Below, in pieces: positions 46,881-58,939 of a DNA stretch of 64,000 nucleotides. The notes under the pieces are model-generated. The model worked only from the letters and a program-made list of their open reading frames with translations. It was not told the origin of the DNA and searched no databases. Position numbers and translations under genes: made by a program. The stretch comes from Hypericum androsaemum (Eukaryota > Streptophyta > Magnoliopsida > Malpighiales > Hypericaceae): NCBI GenBank assembly GCA_963995505.1, contig OZ023180.1, forward strand, positions 6,855,263 through 6,919,262. Reading direction: 5' to 3'. Each line of letters begins with the position of its first letter. Position 1 is the stretch's first letter.

Positions 46881-48457
46881 TGATGAGCACAAGAAGTGCT
46901 CACTTTATCCCCTCATTTTAGGGTCATTTAGACCCGATTTCAAGTCTGTTTGAGTCATTTTATGCCATTTTTAGGTCCGTTGCCTAGAGTAGTTTCACGT
47001 TTATATTTTTGTGTCTTTTTGAGGAGGGTGTTGTAGGGACGCGATGACCAAGTGAGAGGAAGCGAGCTTTGGTAGAATCAGGCCGAGAGATAGCCAGCCA
47101 AAACCAAATTGCACCTGTCGAACGGTGAAATATGCACTGGCCGGTGTTCCACCAGTAGGAACACGCCGAGCGGTGATCCACTCAACAGATGGCAGAAGGC
47201 TTCAATGAAATTTTAACTCAACCTCCTGTGTCTTACCGGACGGTGACATAGCCCGAGTGCTTTTCACGAAAAACCCACTAAACGGTGGAATTGCCCACCG
47301 GACGGCGTTCGAGCCGCTGACTGAAGTCCGCACCTGATCGTCGATGCCCGAAACCCAAAATTGCCCGCCAGCTCAGCTCGTCGAAAGACACTACTTGCAC
47401 CAGATAGCTTTTTTTTCAAAATTTTACCAGAGAGAATTAGATATTTTGAGGGCATTTTAGACTTTTAATCTCATTTTAGGGTTGAGGGAGAGACTTCTCT
47501 ATAAATACCCCCATCAATCCATCAAGTAAAATTGGACACAAAAGACTTTAAATTAGGGTTTTAGTTGTCCAAAGAGGAGCTCTAGGAGCAAGAAGTGGAT
47601 GACGGGTTCTGATCGAGCGACTCTTCACTAATATTGAGCACTCTCTTTCCCTTCTCTTTATTATTTTTGTGACATTGTTCCTTTGAATGCATAGTTGTTT
47701 TATTTAAATGACTATGTGTGAGTAGTTTTCGTTTGGGTTAGATGCCTGAGCACCCCCAAAATGCTTGGTTTCGAATGGGCTTAATCTTTAGAGCGTGTAG
47801 CAGTTAGTGTGCATAATCTAATGGGTAATAGACCTCACTTAGAACCTAATGGAGAGAGCATTAGTAATAACCTAGAGTCCTTCCCAATCGATTGTAGCAT
47901 GAACTAAAGTACTTAGCCATGATTCGGCGCGTGGAAAAGCCTAATCATTAGACTATACATTTACCCGATGGATATAGACGTGAAAATGGAGTTTGCCAAG
48001 AATGGTAGTGTGTAGTTGGCCAAAGGGTGGTGCTTTAATGAGTGAGGTCTAGGAGGGGCAAGTTGTGGTAGTCTCGACACCTAGGTGAGATTAAAAACTT
48101 ACCAATATTAGGTGTGAGTGACAGTCTCGCCCCCTAGTACCTTCTTTGTGGCATGAAATACTTAGCCGTGAAGCATCATACCATAGTTCAGCTAGGCCCA
48201 CCACGGACACAAAAGCCCAAGAGAGACCAAGCACGTAGGGATGTGTGAAGGGTACCTAGCCCAATTTCTTTAAATTGTCTTTACACCCTTTCAACTTAAT
48301 CATGTATTTGCTTGTTTCACCCAACTCAATTCATAAAATACTTTTCAACCTAATCTTAATTGTAATTCGCTCGAGATGTCTTGAACTTGCTCCTTGTAGT
48401 TCGACATTACACCCAAACTCTCTTTATTGCAAGGTGGACCCAAAAATCCACTCTTCA
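46881..48457 (+). repeat. 5' LTR of the Tat/Athila-like element
   Basis: 1577 bp, begins TGATGAGCACAAGAAGTGCTC (a perfect GAGCAC/GTGCTC hairpin) and ends ACTCTTCA just before the primer site. Confidence 0.83.
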
Positions 48458-48458
48458 A

Positions 48459-48477
48459 TTGGCGCCGTTGCTGGGGA
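48459..48477 (+). promoter_or_regulatory. Primer-binding site of the Tat/Athila-like element
   Basis: TTGGCGCCGTTGCTGGGGA, one base after the LTR end; a standard tRNA-type primer site for Ty3/gypsy Tat/Athila families. Confidence 0.85.
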
Positions 48478-48633
48478 GGGGCGTCTCCCAAGGCACCCTT
48501 GACATTTGTACTCTAGTTTAAGGTTGATTACTTTATAACAAGTCTTTCTACACTTTTAATCTTCCCTTTATGACTAGTGAAAAGGGCTCCCTTGGAGTAT
48601 AAGAGGGAGGAGGAGTAAGAGATAAGCAAGAAG

Positions 48634-49098
48634 ATGGAAGGGAGAGTTCAAGGAAAACATTCTCGATGGGGAGACACCGCACCAAACAAAGATCAAGAAA
48701 AGTCAAGAGACGGTGAGGAGCTAAAAAAAGTAAGCACAAGGACTAGGAATTCCAGCCATCATCGACCATGTCAGGGTCCCGTGCAAGCAATTGTAGATGG
48801 TCAAGAAAGGCTCATCACCCTTATAATTAATGGCGCCAAGACTATGCTCCAGGCTGTGACAGTGGGACATGATAGAGAAACTATGAAGGGACCACAAAAC
48901 CTTTTTGGCTCACCAATGAGAAGCCCTAATGAAAGGATACGCATCTTCTCCCCACCGGCCTTAGAGGTGTTTGATCCTAAAATTGTTCAACTCAGTGTGG
49001 CATTGGCCCAGGAAAAAATCAAAGTACATCAAGAGAGCATCGGGGAGGCCGATTGTAGCAAGGAAGAAACTGACCCAAGTGAGGGCAGCATGCACTAA
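48634..49098 (+). other. 154-codon ORF in the element interior, unidentified
   Basis: An open frame starting MEGRVQGKHSRWGDTAPNKD, hydrophilic and rich in Lys, Arg and Glu. It lies where gag would begin but shows no gag motif or knuckle that I recognise. It may be a decayed gag N-terminus or chance frame. Confidence 0.3.
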
Positions 49099-50318
49099 GG
49101 TTTGAGCGTGAGAGGAGGGAATGATATAATATTTCCCCGTCTGAACATCTGAAAGAAGAGCAAGGTGAAGCTAAATACCAAAAATTAGCACATTGTGTTT
49201 GTTTTTATTCGTGCAGGTAGAAGATGTGCCCCCCCGGTGATCACCACCCTTCAGGTGACTAAGTAATTTTGTGTTGGTAACTGCCCGAAGTCGCCAACAG
49301 CTGAAAAGCGAGCTTGAGCAAAGGTGGCTAAATTCTAGAATCTACCAGGCAGCGGCATTATTGCTGAGTGGCGGCAAAGATGCAGGGGAGCAACCCCGCT
49401 CACTTCAATTATGCTTCCCAACAAAGACCCATCAATTTAGGGACATCCTCTATCTCTCCTCCTGAGTCATGATCATGTTGTCGTTGTGCATTTGTCTTCA
49501 ATTGTCGTATTCATTATGACCACGGAGGTCGTTATGTGTGCTTTTGATTGAATTATCTTTGAGACTTCGTTGACCACGGAGGTCATCAAAGTCATCATTT
49601 TTTATTGTCATTTTCTTTTCCTGAGCCCCATAATGAGGACATTGTGTCATTCAAGTGGGGGGTTTTCATGTAGGAACTTACATGCTTAGGTCTATATTAA
49701 GTTGTTTAGGTCAAGTTCTGGCATACTTTTGACAATTTTGACCCCGTCCCTCCCCCCTTCTAAATTTTTGATTTCTTCATCTTAAGACGAATCTCGCGCT
49801 TAGTAGGAATCTTACCCCGGTTGTAAGATATAGGAATGCGGATCCTCCGTACCCTCACTTGTTTAAACTTGTGGTTTCCCTAGTAGGGTAGACTCGAGGG
49901 TTGATGAACGACCTTGTGTGAGCTAATTTTGAGCCAAAGTTGGAGACTACCGTCTCCAATTTTTTTTTCATGAGGTGCTTAGATGCTCTAGGCAATTGGG
50001 CTATCCTATGAGTACTTGGATGTCTCACCTTCTTGAGTGAATAGCGGGAAGACGGGGGCCATTTTTGATTGAATTTTGTCTAGAGCTTTAAAAGCCTACT
50101 CCTATATTTTCTTTTCCCTTGTATCGCCCTTTGAGCCAAGTCATTCCATTGATACACACATTGACCATGCTACCCTCAACTCAATCTCCCCACCTTTGAC
50201 ATCTAGTCCAAAGATGCGTTTAGGATCTATCTAACAGAAATTTGTGTAAGGGTTTCATGATAGAATATGTTCATTAAGGAATTTTGCTTCGGAAAAATAT
50301 GTAGAAAAGTGCAAAACT

Positions 50319-51540
50319 TGTTGGAGAATTGGATTTTAATCCATCGAGGAGGTTGGCCCAACATATATGTGTATGTCGGGTTTGGGCCTAAGAGGATAAT
50401 TAGAAAGAGAATTCTAATTAAATATAATTTTTTTGAAACTTTGAGCTAATGCAGGTCACGCCGATTGGTTTTGGGTGTCATATGATCTATGCGAAATATG
50501 TTGAGAAAGTTTCGTAACGATGAATGACACTTGCGAAAAATCAATTCTCAGTGTGAATGAAAATTGGCTTCGAAGTGATGTGGGTTTTATCGGTCGTCAT
50601 GAGTTCGAGATTTATGACTCTAGTAACCACTCATTTATTTACCGTGGTTAATAGGGAGCATTAATGGCTGTAACCGCTTATTTATTGACCATGGTTAATA
50701 GGGGGATTAATGACTGCCATTATTCAAGAATTAAATGGGGTCTCAAATCCTCCTTATAAAAGGGGACCACCTCCTCTCATTTGAGACACACAAAAAAAAC
50801 TCACTTAGAGTTTTACACTCCTCTCTCCCCCTTAGCATAGGCATTCTCATATCACTATAGACGAGTTGACCAACCCCCCAATCACTCCAGCTTTGGTACC
50901 TGAAGTTCTGACATCCGCATGTGCCGACACAGAAAAGGACAAGCGAAGGGCCGACTTGATCTGTTACCTTTGTGACCTCAGGAGCGAGACAGTAGGCACT
51001 ATATTTTTAGAACCTCTAGCCTATGCATACGCGGCCCTCGAGTACTTGATAAACCACGGACCACCCACCAGCAACCAACCTGCTCCCATTCGCAGGCTAC
51101 ACACTGACTTTGCCCGTGTTATCCACTGGTAAGCTCCTTCATATTCGCTGAGTCGGAGTTCTGCAACCTCCAAAGGTTCGCAAGGTGTTCAATAGTGCTT
51201 CCTATTATTCACGTGATTGGGCGTTGTACCTTGGAAACTCTCTTACCCATGGAGGCCTGAAGCTATAAGGCGGGTAATAAGAGTTTAAGGGCACACGGCT
51301 TGCTGTGGCCTCGTCCAAGATTTAATCCGAAGTTCGTGATAGTTAAAGAGGAGCACTCAATCTAATAAACGCGATCTCCAAGAGGGCGGTATGTCGATAG
51401 TTTGCTCAAACTATCATTGTGAGTATCTCTACTATTTAAATATTGCCAATTACCTTTCCGATATGCTAATTGTTTATATATACATATAATCTATCCAATT
51501 ACATCATGACAATAATAATAACTAAATATATTTACCAACA
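50319..51540 (+). repeat. 5' LTR of copia 2 (long form)
   Basis: 1222 bp with TATA CTTATAAAAGGGG near 50753. It contains a segment of about 290 bp (50853-51144) absent from the 3' LTR. Confidence 0.93.
50853..51144 (+). other. Extra segment in copia 2 5' LTR with an 88-codon frame
   Basis: Bounded by direct repeats TCATAT (50847-50852, 51139-51144). Only one copy of that hexamer remains in the 3' LTR, so the segment was either inserted here or deleted there. It has an open frame with DKRRADLICYLCDLRSETVG and ALEYLINHGPP. No start ATG and no recognised family; more GC-rich than the surrounding LTR. Confidence 0.6.
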
Positions 51541-51542
51541 AT

Positions 51543-51556
51543 CTTAAACTCTTATT
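51543..51556 (+). promoter_or_regulatory. Putative self-complementary primer-binding site, copia 2
   Basis: CTTAAACTCTTATT starts two bases after the 5' LTR. It is the exact reverse complement of AATAAGAGTTTAAG present in both LTRs (51276-51289 and 57450-57463). No tRNA-iMet complement is present. The LTR segment overlaps a predicted stem CTCTTACCC/GGGTAATAAGAG. Confidence 0.62.
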
Positions 51557-52860
51557 ATATATATATATATAATTGTAATGCTACGGGGCTCATATATAAA
51601 CTTAAGCTGTTAGCGTAATTGTTTAACATACGTCAAACTATTGTCGAGAAAATTATACTCACGCGGAGATCGATGATCCTTGAAGTTAAACTGATCATTA
51701 TTGGTAATGGTTGTATCGATAGTATTAGAAGGTTATTAAAAAAATGATGAGCATAATTCATTTTCTGGATTGATAACACATGTCGTTGCATGTGTGACAA
51801 TCAGAGATGTTTGGGCTTGACCTATAACACTTGGTCCAATTTAATGATTAAACCTCGCAAGTCTGTCATCGGGAAGCTCCTACAATTTTGGAGGTGGTAA
51901 CCAACAGGCAGTTCAAATTTTAATGTGAATTTTTATTATTTCATGGAGTTAAAGTTTATAAACGTGCATTTACTACCATGGATAAATTGGGAGATAAAGA
52001 ATTCTTTGAGAAGGCATGACTAGAAACGTTTAAACTTTAACTCGCCATATTCCACTATTTGCTTTGGAGACGTTATAATTGTGTCGAGAAATATATGGTA
52101 ATTAATGTGTGCATTTATTTCTATTATTTAGAAGTGAATGTCTGCACATGTTTTCTTTGATAAGCAAAGTTGTTTTGAGTCTTTGGATGTGTACGTATTT
52201 GAATACGTTTTAACTTAATGCACCATTCAATGTGCACCATTAACTCCATGTTCGACATCTTGGAAGGATATGTGGACTCTGGCTCATTTAAATAGATTAA
52301 ACCACATGTTTTGAGACTTCGTTGGGTTGGTCTTTGTAGATTCCTCCCGCTTTTAATATTTCTGGACTCTACGTTAAATGTATGAAGTGGTCATTTGTAG
52401 TTCACCTATTTTTCCATGTGAAATCTCTTAAGTGGTCATTTACCAATAGTAATGATTGACGTTACGATTAATTTGGTGCATTCATTAGCTAATGGACCGA
52501 GTCCAAACTGTTACTCAGTTGATGTGTGGGGGATTTGAAGTCCTAGGCGGGACTTGTATTTTATTAGGTTTGAGACATGGGTATTAAATCTCCCGTATAT
52601 GAATTTGAGAAACCAACCCATAAAATCTCAAATATAATTGAGTAGCAACTCAAACTTTGGTAGGAACGTGATTCCGGTTTTATAATAAGCACATAAGGAA
52701 AATTTTATATTCGGTGTAGATCAATTTCTGAAATTGATTCATTTGTGTTGAACTTTTAATTGTGGGTGTTGGGTTTTATTTGTGATGTTGGACCCAAATA
52801 ATTAATTGTTATATATTTGTGATATATAAAGTATATATTTGTGATATATGAATGGTTGAA

Positions 52861-55800
52861 ATGAAAATCAACAACAACGTGAACGTCGAGGTTTCGATTG
52901 TGAGGGCTAGCGGGGCTGAGGCCGTGATGCCGGGTATGAGAAACCCACTATCGGGTTCTCAATTTGAGAAGTCGGAGATATTCAAGGGTAGTGATTTCAA
53001 GAGGTGGCAATAAATTATGATGTTGTTCTTGACTACCTTGAACTTGATCTGGTTTCCAAAGAGAGTAAACCCGATGAGGTTGTTAGAGATCTTCATAAGA
53101 TCCTTATCTGTGATGTCTTTCAAGTGGTGTTGATGGTTGGAAATATTGTCACCATCTTGGAAGGACTTCAAGATGTACCTCAAATACAAAAGAAAGGTGA
53201 TAAGTCTCGAGGACCTTTTGAGAAGGTTGCGTATCGAACAAGATAACCGAAAGGTTGAGGAGAAACCAAGTGACATGGTTGCCAAGACCAGTGTGGTTGA
53301 GGTTGGTAGAGCTCCTGTGGGAGTTAGCAGAAATGCACTAATAAGAGCTTCACCATTACCTTCTTTGTTTGCGGCAAAGCTAGCCTTGGAGCTAAGGGTT
53401 GTTACAAATGTCATGCCAATGAGGGCAAGAATTAGAAGCATGCTCGTGCTAATGTCGATGAGACAAGCTTGAGCTTCGACATTGATGACATGAACCTCAC
53501 GGTTCTTGTGTCGAGGTGAATTTTGGTGGACACTGGGGCCACGCATCATATCAACCAATAGATGATCAGAATTACTAAAAGCAAAGCTTGGCAGTATCCA
53601 AGGTTGAAGGCAGAGGAATGGTTGTGCTCAAGTTAACCTCAGGAAAGAGTTGACCGATGTGTTGCATGTGCCTGGAGATTTGGAAGAATCCTATCTCTAG
53701 AGTTGTGCTCAACAATAATGACTTTTGACTCTTGTTTGAGGTCGAAAAAGTCATTATGTTGAACAGCATAATGTTCAAAATGAGTGCAATGACTTTAGCC
53801 TTCAAGGCGAAGTCTAATGCTCAGATTGATGGAGGTGCGGCCTGCGAGGTTAGCACCAATACCTTTGTAATGAATGTTGGAGATAATGCAAAGTTTGCAT
53901 GTTCTCGCAAGTCATTATAATTGTGGAATGGTATACTAGGTCATGTGAACTATAAGTCCTTATAAAAGCTTATGTCACTAAACCTATTACCAAAGTTCAA
54001 CATCGATCATGAATACAAGTACGAGACTTGGTCGATGATTGTACAAGATATTGCTATGTCTACTTGATGAGAAGTAAAGACGAAGTAATATATTTGTTTG
54101 TTCATGATGAGAATGGAATCATTCATCAAACCACGATGTCTTATTCTTCCGAGCAAAATGGAATTGCGGGAAGGAAGAATAGGACGCTTAAGGAAATGAT
54201 GAATGTGATGCTTATTAGTTCCGAATTATCAAAGAACTTGTGGGGGGGAAGCTATGCTTTCGGCCAACTATGTACTTAACAGGGTACCGCACAAAAAGTT
54301 GGATAAAATATCTTATGAATTATGGAAAGGTCATGCGCATGGCTATAAATTCCTAAGGGTTTGTGGATGTCTTGCTAAGGTTTTGATCCCACCTCCTAAA
54401 AGGACAAGGATAGGACCCAAGACGGTGGATTGTGTAATTATCGGTTAGGCACAAGATAGTGCTGCATACCGATTCCTGATACACAAGTCAGATAACTCTG
54501 ATGTCCATATAAATACTGTGATTGAAGCTAGGGATGCTTCATTCTTCGAGGAAATCTTTCCTCACAAAGCTCGAACTGAAGTTGACAGTCTAGTTGACCA
54601 AAGTGGGAGCAATGTGGGGGGAGAGGAACCTCAAGATGAAGTTGAAGAACCTAGACGTGGGAAAAGGGCTAGGAAAGAAAAGTCTTTTGGATCTGACTTC
54701 CTAACTTATCTATTAGAGAAGGATCCTGTAACCTACAAAAAAGCAATATCCTCTACAGACTCTGCTCTTTGGAAGGAAGCGGTGAGTAGTGAGATAAAGT
54801 CTATCTTACATAATCACACTTGAGAACTAGTGGATCTACCTCTGGGTAGTAACTGACTAGGCCACAAGTAGATCTTCAAGAAGAAGATGATGCCGGATGG
54901 TACTGTAGATAAGTACAGGGCTAGACTTGTAGTTAAAGGCTACAAGTAAATCGAGGGTGTTGATTATTTTGACACATATGCTCCATCTTCCTTAATGGAG
55001 ATTTGGAAGAGGAGATTTACATGGAACACAAAGGGTTTGTGGTTTAGGGTAAAGAACACAAGGTGTGCAAACTTGTAAAATTCTTATATGGATTAAAACA
55101 AGCACCTAAGCAATGATACGAAAAGTTTGATAGTGTAACGCTATCAAACGGATTTTGGATAAACCAATATGATAAATGTGTCTACGTGAAAGGAAATAAT
55201 AAAGACTATGTGATAGTATGTCTCTACGTAGACAACATGTTAATTGGTGGTAATAATGATAATATCAATATTACAAAGAGAATGTTGTCGCAAAATTTTG
55301 ACATGAAATACTTGGGACAAGCTGATGTAATACTTGGGATGAAAATCACAAAGACTTCAGAAGGTTACACACTTTCCCAAGGGCACTATGTCGAAAAGAT
55401 ACTTGACAAATTTGATAAGGATAGCAATGCAATTGCGAGAACTCCTATGGAAGTGGTGTCAAGTCTCTGCAAGAATAGCGGAGAGAGTGTGCGACAACTA
55501 GATTATTCTAGAGTTATAGGCAGTCTAATGTACTTCATGGACTATACTAGACCAGATATTGCAAACTCGATAAACAGATTATCGAGATATACGAGTAATC
55601 CCAATGATGAACATTGGAAAGCGATAGTTAGAGTTCTTAGATACCTAAGGTACACTACTAACTATGGATTACACTATGAGACATCCAGGAGTTCTGGAAG
55701 GGTATTCAGACGCGGACTGGATCTCTGACTCCAAGAATATAAAATCCACGAGCGGATACATATTTACAATTAGAGGAGCAGCGGTCTCGTGGAGATCATG

Positions 55801-56170
55801 CAAATAAACTTGCATTACTAGATCAACTATGGAATCATAATTCACAGCGTTGGATCTAGCAGCTAAAGAGGCGGATTGGCTCCGAAGTTTCTTGGAGGAC
55901 ATCCCTATGTGGTCAAAACCAATGCCTCCTATTAGCGTGCACTATGATAGTCAATCAGCTATTGGAAGAGCACAAAATAATGTGTATAATAGAAAGTCTA
56001 GACACATACGTCGTAGAGATTAATCCGTGAAAACGTTATTGAGAACAGGTGTGATATCTTTAGACTACGTAAAGTCAAAAGAGAACATCACGGATCCATT
56101 AACTAAAGGTCTAACGAGAGACCGAGTTGAGGTATCATCGAGGGGAATGGGATTAAAGCCCACGAAATGA
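52861..56170 (+). pseudogene. Copia 2 gag-pol polyprotein, inactivated
   Basis: ATG at 52861 leads to EKSEIFKGSDFKRWQ and a stop. A large gag deletion follows (the KDFKMYLKYKRK part resumes near 53160). Protease remains as ILVDTGATHHINQ (about 53525). The integrase is partly deleted (VDDCTRYCYVYL near 54030; RKNRTLKEMMN near 54175). The RT begins near 54840 with several stops and a deletion near 54980, keeps YVDNMLIGG (54290s numbering of the frame at 55186-55728) and RNase H ([11 protein letters not shown] near 55710). The catalytic YVDD has become YVDN. The polyprotein ends at 56168-56170. Confidence 0.9.
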
Positions 56171-56780
56171 CCTAAACCCATGATGGCAACCCAACCTGGA
56201 TCGTAAACCCCGATCTACAGGTTCAAAGGGACAACCGAATTGTGAGGCTAGGGTCGAACAAAGCACTCGGGAAATTGAGTTCCTTACCTATTCCTATGAT
56301 GAAAGAGTGATAGACCTGCCAATTGGGAGGTTAAGCTTTAAGTTTTTAATGATCCTTATACTTCGAGTATATATAAGTAGGGTATGGCAGGATACTCCTT
56401 ATAAGATATCACCTATGTTGAATGTGAAGGGGCCGCTTCTATGAGATGAGTTAAGGGCTAAATCTCTAAAGCATTCGATGAAGTTTCCAAGGCAGTCCAG
56501 GGCCAAAATGGACAACAACGAAAGGACCGAGTAGTGGTTTGAGAAAGAGTTGTGTGAGTATATCCAAGTTGAACAGTTCAAGGCATACATAAAACGCTGA
56601 ACAGTTCAAGGCATCGCGTCCACTGGTTGGCAAGTATATCCGAAGGTATTTTACTAAGGAATGTTCAAGGCTTTCAACCACCTTTCCTGATGCAACTAAT
56701 TCTCGCAGAACTCCAAGTTGTATGTAGCATTGATAGGCTCATATCATAACATATCAGCCAATTGCATTCATGTGGGGGAT

Positions 56781-57714
56781 TGTTGGAGAATTGGATTTTA
56801 ATCCATCGAGGAGGTTGGCCCAACATATATGTGTATGTCAGGTTTAGGCCTAAGAGGATAATTAGAAAGAGAATTCTAATTAAATATAATTTCTTAGAAA
56901 CTTTGAGCTAATGCAGGTCACGCCAATTGGTTTTGGGTGTCATATGATCTATGCGAAATACGTTGAGAAAGTTTCGTAACGTTGAATGACACTTGCGAAA
57001 AATCAATTCTCAGTGTGAATGAAAATTGGCTTTGAAGTGATGTGGGTTTTATCGGTCGTTATGAGTTCGAGACTTATTACTCTGGTAACCACTCATTTAT
57101 TGACCGTGGTTAATAGGGAGCATTAATGGCTGTAACCGCTTATTTATTGACCATGGTTAATAGGGGGATTAATGACTGCCATTATTCCAGAATTAAATGG
57201 GGTCTCAAATCCTCCCTATAAAAGGGGACCACCTCCTCTCATTTGAGACACACCAAAAAAAATTCACTTAGAGTTTTACACTCCTCTCTCCCCCTTAGCA
57301 TAGGCATTCTCATATTTTGCATAGAGTCGGAGTTCTGCAACCTCCAAAGGTTCGCAAGGTGTTTAATAGTGCTTCCTATTGTTCACGTGATTGGGCGTTG
57401 TACCTTGGGAACTCTCTTACCCATGGAGGCCTGAAGCTATAAGGCCGGTAATAAGAGTTTAAGGGCACACGGCTTACTGTGGCCTCATCCAGGATTTAAT
57501 CCAAAGTTCGTGATAGTTAAAGAGGAGCACTCAATCTAATAAACGCGATCTCCAAGAGGGCAGTATGTCGATAGTTTGCTCAAACTATCATTGTGAGTAT
57601 CTCTACTATTTAAATATTGTCAATTACCTTTCCGATATGCTAATTGTTTATATATACATATAATCTATCCAATTACATCATGACAATAATAATAACTAAA
57701 TATATTTACCAACA
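56781..57714 (+). repeat. 3' LTR of copia 2
   Basis: 934 bp, closely matching the 5' LTR apart from the 290-bp segment. TATA CTATAAAAGGGG near 57221. Confidence 0.93.
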
Positions 57715-57908
57715 AAACTCAATCGTCAAACCTTGCCTAAACTAAAATTTTGCCAAAAGTGAATAAAGGAGAATCATGAGAAGAAAAAAAAGGAAAAAAG
57801 AGTAGAGAAAAATGAAAGAAGAAAAAAATATATAGAAATTCTAGGAAAGTTGTATAGTTATTTTTTAATGGACAAGTTTCCCCTCATTGCTTAATATCTA
57901 TGTAGGGT

Positions 57909-58251
57909 TGTTGGCTGTATATATACCCTTGTAACTCATTTGTAGCCCCTAAGAGAGAGTGTGTGAGGCCATTGTGAGTGATTAGAGAGAAAAGAGAAGA
58001 ACCCTAAATAGTGTGAGTGCCAAAGTGTAGTTTTCTCTTGTAAAGTGTGAGTGAAACACAAGAGCATAGTGAAATTTCTCTTGGCTTGGTATACCCCCGG
58101 ACGTAGATCGTTGTGGATCAAATCGGGTAACCAAATATTGTCTCTCTCTTGTTCTTTTCCTTTGTGTTTTGTGAGTTCGAACTTCTCGTTGTGATTGTGA
58201 TTTGCTTGTGTGATTGTCGGTATATTGCGTGAGTCCACTCAGTTCCCAACA
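57909..58251 (+). repeat. LTR-like fragment (copia-type)
   Basis: Begins TGTTGG and ends CCCAACA, with TATATATACCC near the start and CCCCCGGACGTAGATCG, a motif common towards the 3' end of plant copia LTRs. The flanks AGGGT and CTCTC do not match, so it is not a simple solo LTR; it may be an end fragment left by rearrangement. Confidence 0.55.
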
Positions 58252-58286
58252 CTCTCCTCCCTGAGAACGGGAGAGAGAAAGAAACC

Positions 58287-58475
58287 ATGGCTAGCTCCCT
58301 CCTCCCCTGTCTTCTCCTAGCCCTCCTCTGTTTCTCCTGCGCCTTCCCACCCACTGCTGCTCCCCCCACATCATCCCCTCCTAATGTTTCCCCGGTCGAC
58401 ACTGGTGATGTTCCTAACGTTACTTTGCTGGCATGTTTTCCACCTCAGGACACCACCACCAAGACCAGTATCTAG
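58287..58475 (+). CDS. 62-residue putative secreted peptide
   Basis: The ORF starts in a strong context (AAACCATGGCT) with MASSLLPCLLLALLCFSCAF, a clear signal peptide, followed by a Pro/Ser/Thr-rich segment. It stops at TAG, but the same frame continues with FYVAALFVIFSLIIVVVF, a membrane segment, so a longer membrane-anchored protein may have been cut by the stop. It lies 36 bp after the LTR-like fragment, whose TATA-like box could drive it. No family is recognised. It may be a real small gene, a first exon, or a captured gene fragment. Confidence 0.45.
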   Translation: MASSLLPCLLLALLCFSCAFPPTAAPPTSSPPNVSPVDTGDVPNVTLLACFPPQDTTTKTSI

Positions 58476-58930
58476 TTTTATGTGGCGGCCCTATTTGTGA
58501 TATTTTCACTCATCATTGTTGTCGTTTTTTCCAGCGAAAACTCCTCAAATCATTAGGGTGAAGACGATGTCGCCATGGTAAACCCAAGAGAAAGTGGTTT
58601 GCTTGGATGAACTTCCCACACTTCGTATGGCTAGGCGATCGTCATATTGGAAAAGAGGGCAAGTTTATCATTAGAATCATCATTTTTTTGTTATCATCCG
58701 GTATGTTTTAGTTTTTGATATGTTTTATGAATATATGAAGGTTGTTTACTCCAAACTAGTATAGTGTAGGTTTATTTACGCATTATTAGTTGGTGGTTCA
58801 TTATATTTTCTTTTGTTCGTTGTGAGGCTAATGCTATCGCCTGAGTGTTGATGTGTTGTTGGATGCGGACCACTCCGAAGACTTGAAGCATTTGTTCATA
58901 TGGTATATCCTTAGTGTTTTCTTTGTTTGG
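58476..58930. other. Spacer without recognised gene
   Basis: Apart from the readthrough of the small ORF up to about 58555, nothing is recognised. Sequence turns AT-rich and enters the tandem array. Confidence 0.35.
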
Positions 58931-58939
58931 TTAAAATAA

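Larger units (their letters stand above)
50319..57714 (+). mobile_element. Copia 2: full-length but decayed Ty1/copia element
   Basis: LTRs TGTTGG...CCAACA (50319-51540, 56781-57714) with a perfect target duplication AAACT (50314-50318, 57715-57719) and polypurine tract GTGGGGGAT. The domain order is copia-type and the protein resembles copia 1, so the two belong to related families. A 1.3-kb non-coding spacer lies between the 5' LTR and gag. It splits the Tat/Athila-like element. Confidence 0.95.
46881..57908 (+). mobile_element. Tat/Athila-like element without pol (LARD-like), split by copia 2
   Basis: The 5' LTR (46881-48457) is followed by the primer site TTGGCGCCGTTGCTGGGGA, typical of Tat/Athila-type elements. 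The interior (48458-50318, and 57715 to about 57908) carries no gag, RT or integrase. Towards 49650 it has ATGAGGACATTGTGTCATT with a GTGGGGGGT purine tract, as found near the 3' end of such elements. No 3' LTR is visible and the right boundary is uncertain. Copia 2 is inserted at 50319 with its own target duplication. Confidence 0.68.

Noticed and set aside
57909..58251. Simple solo LTR with target duplication
   Set aside because: Ends are LTR-like but the flanking pentamers AGGGT and CTCTC do not match.
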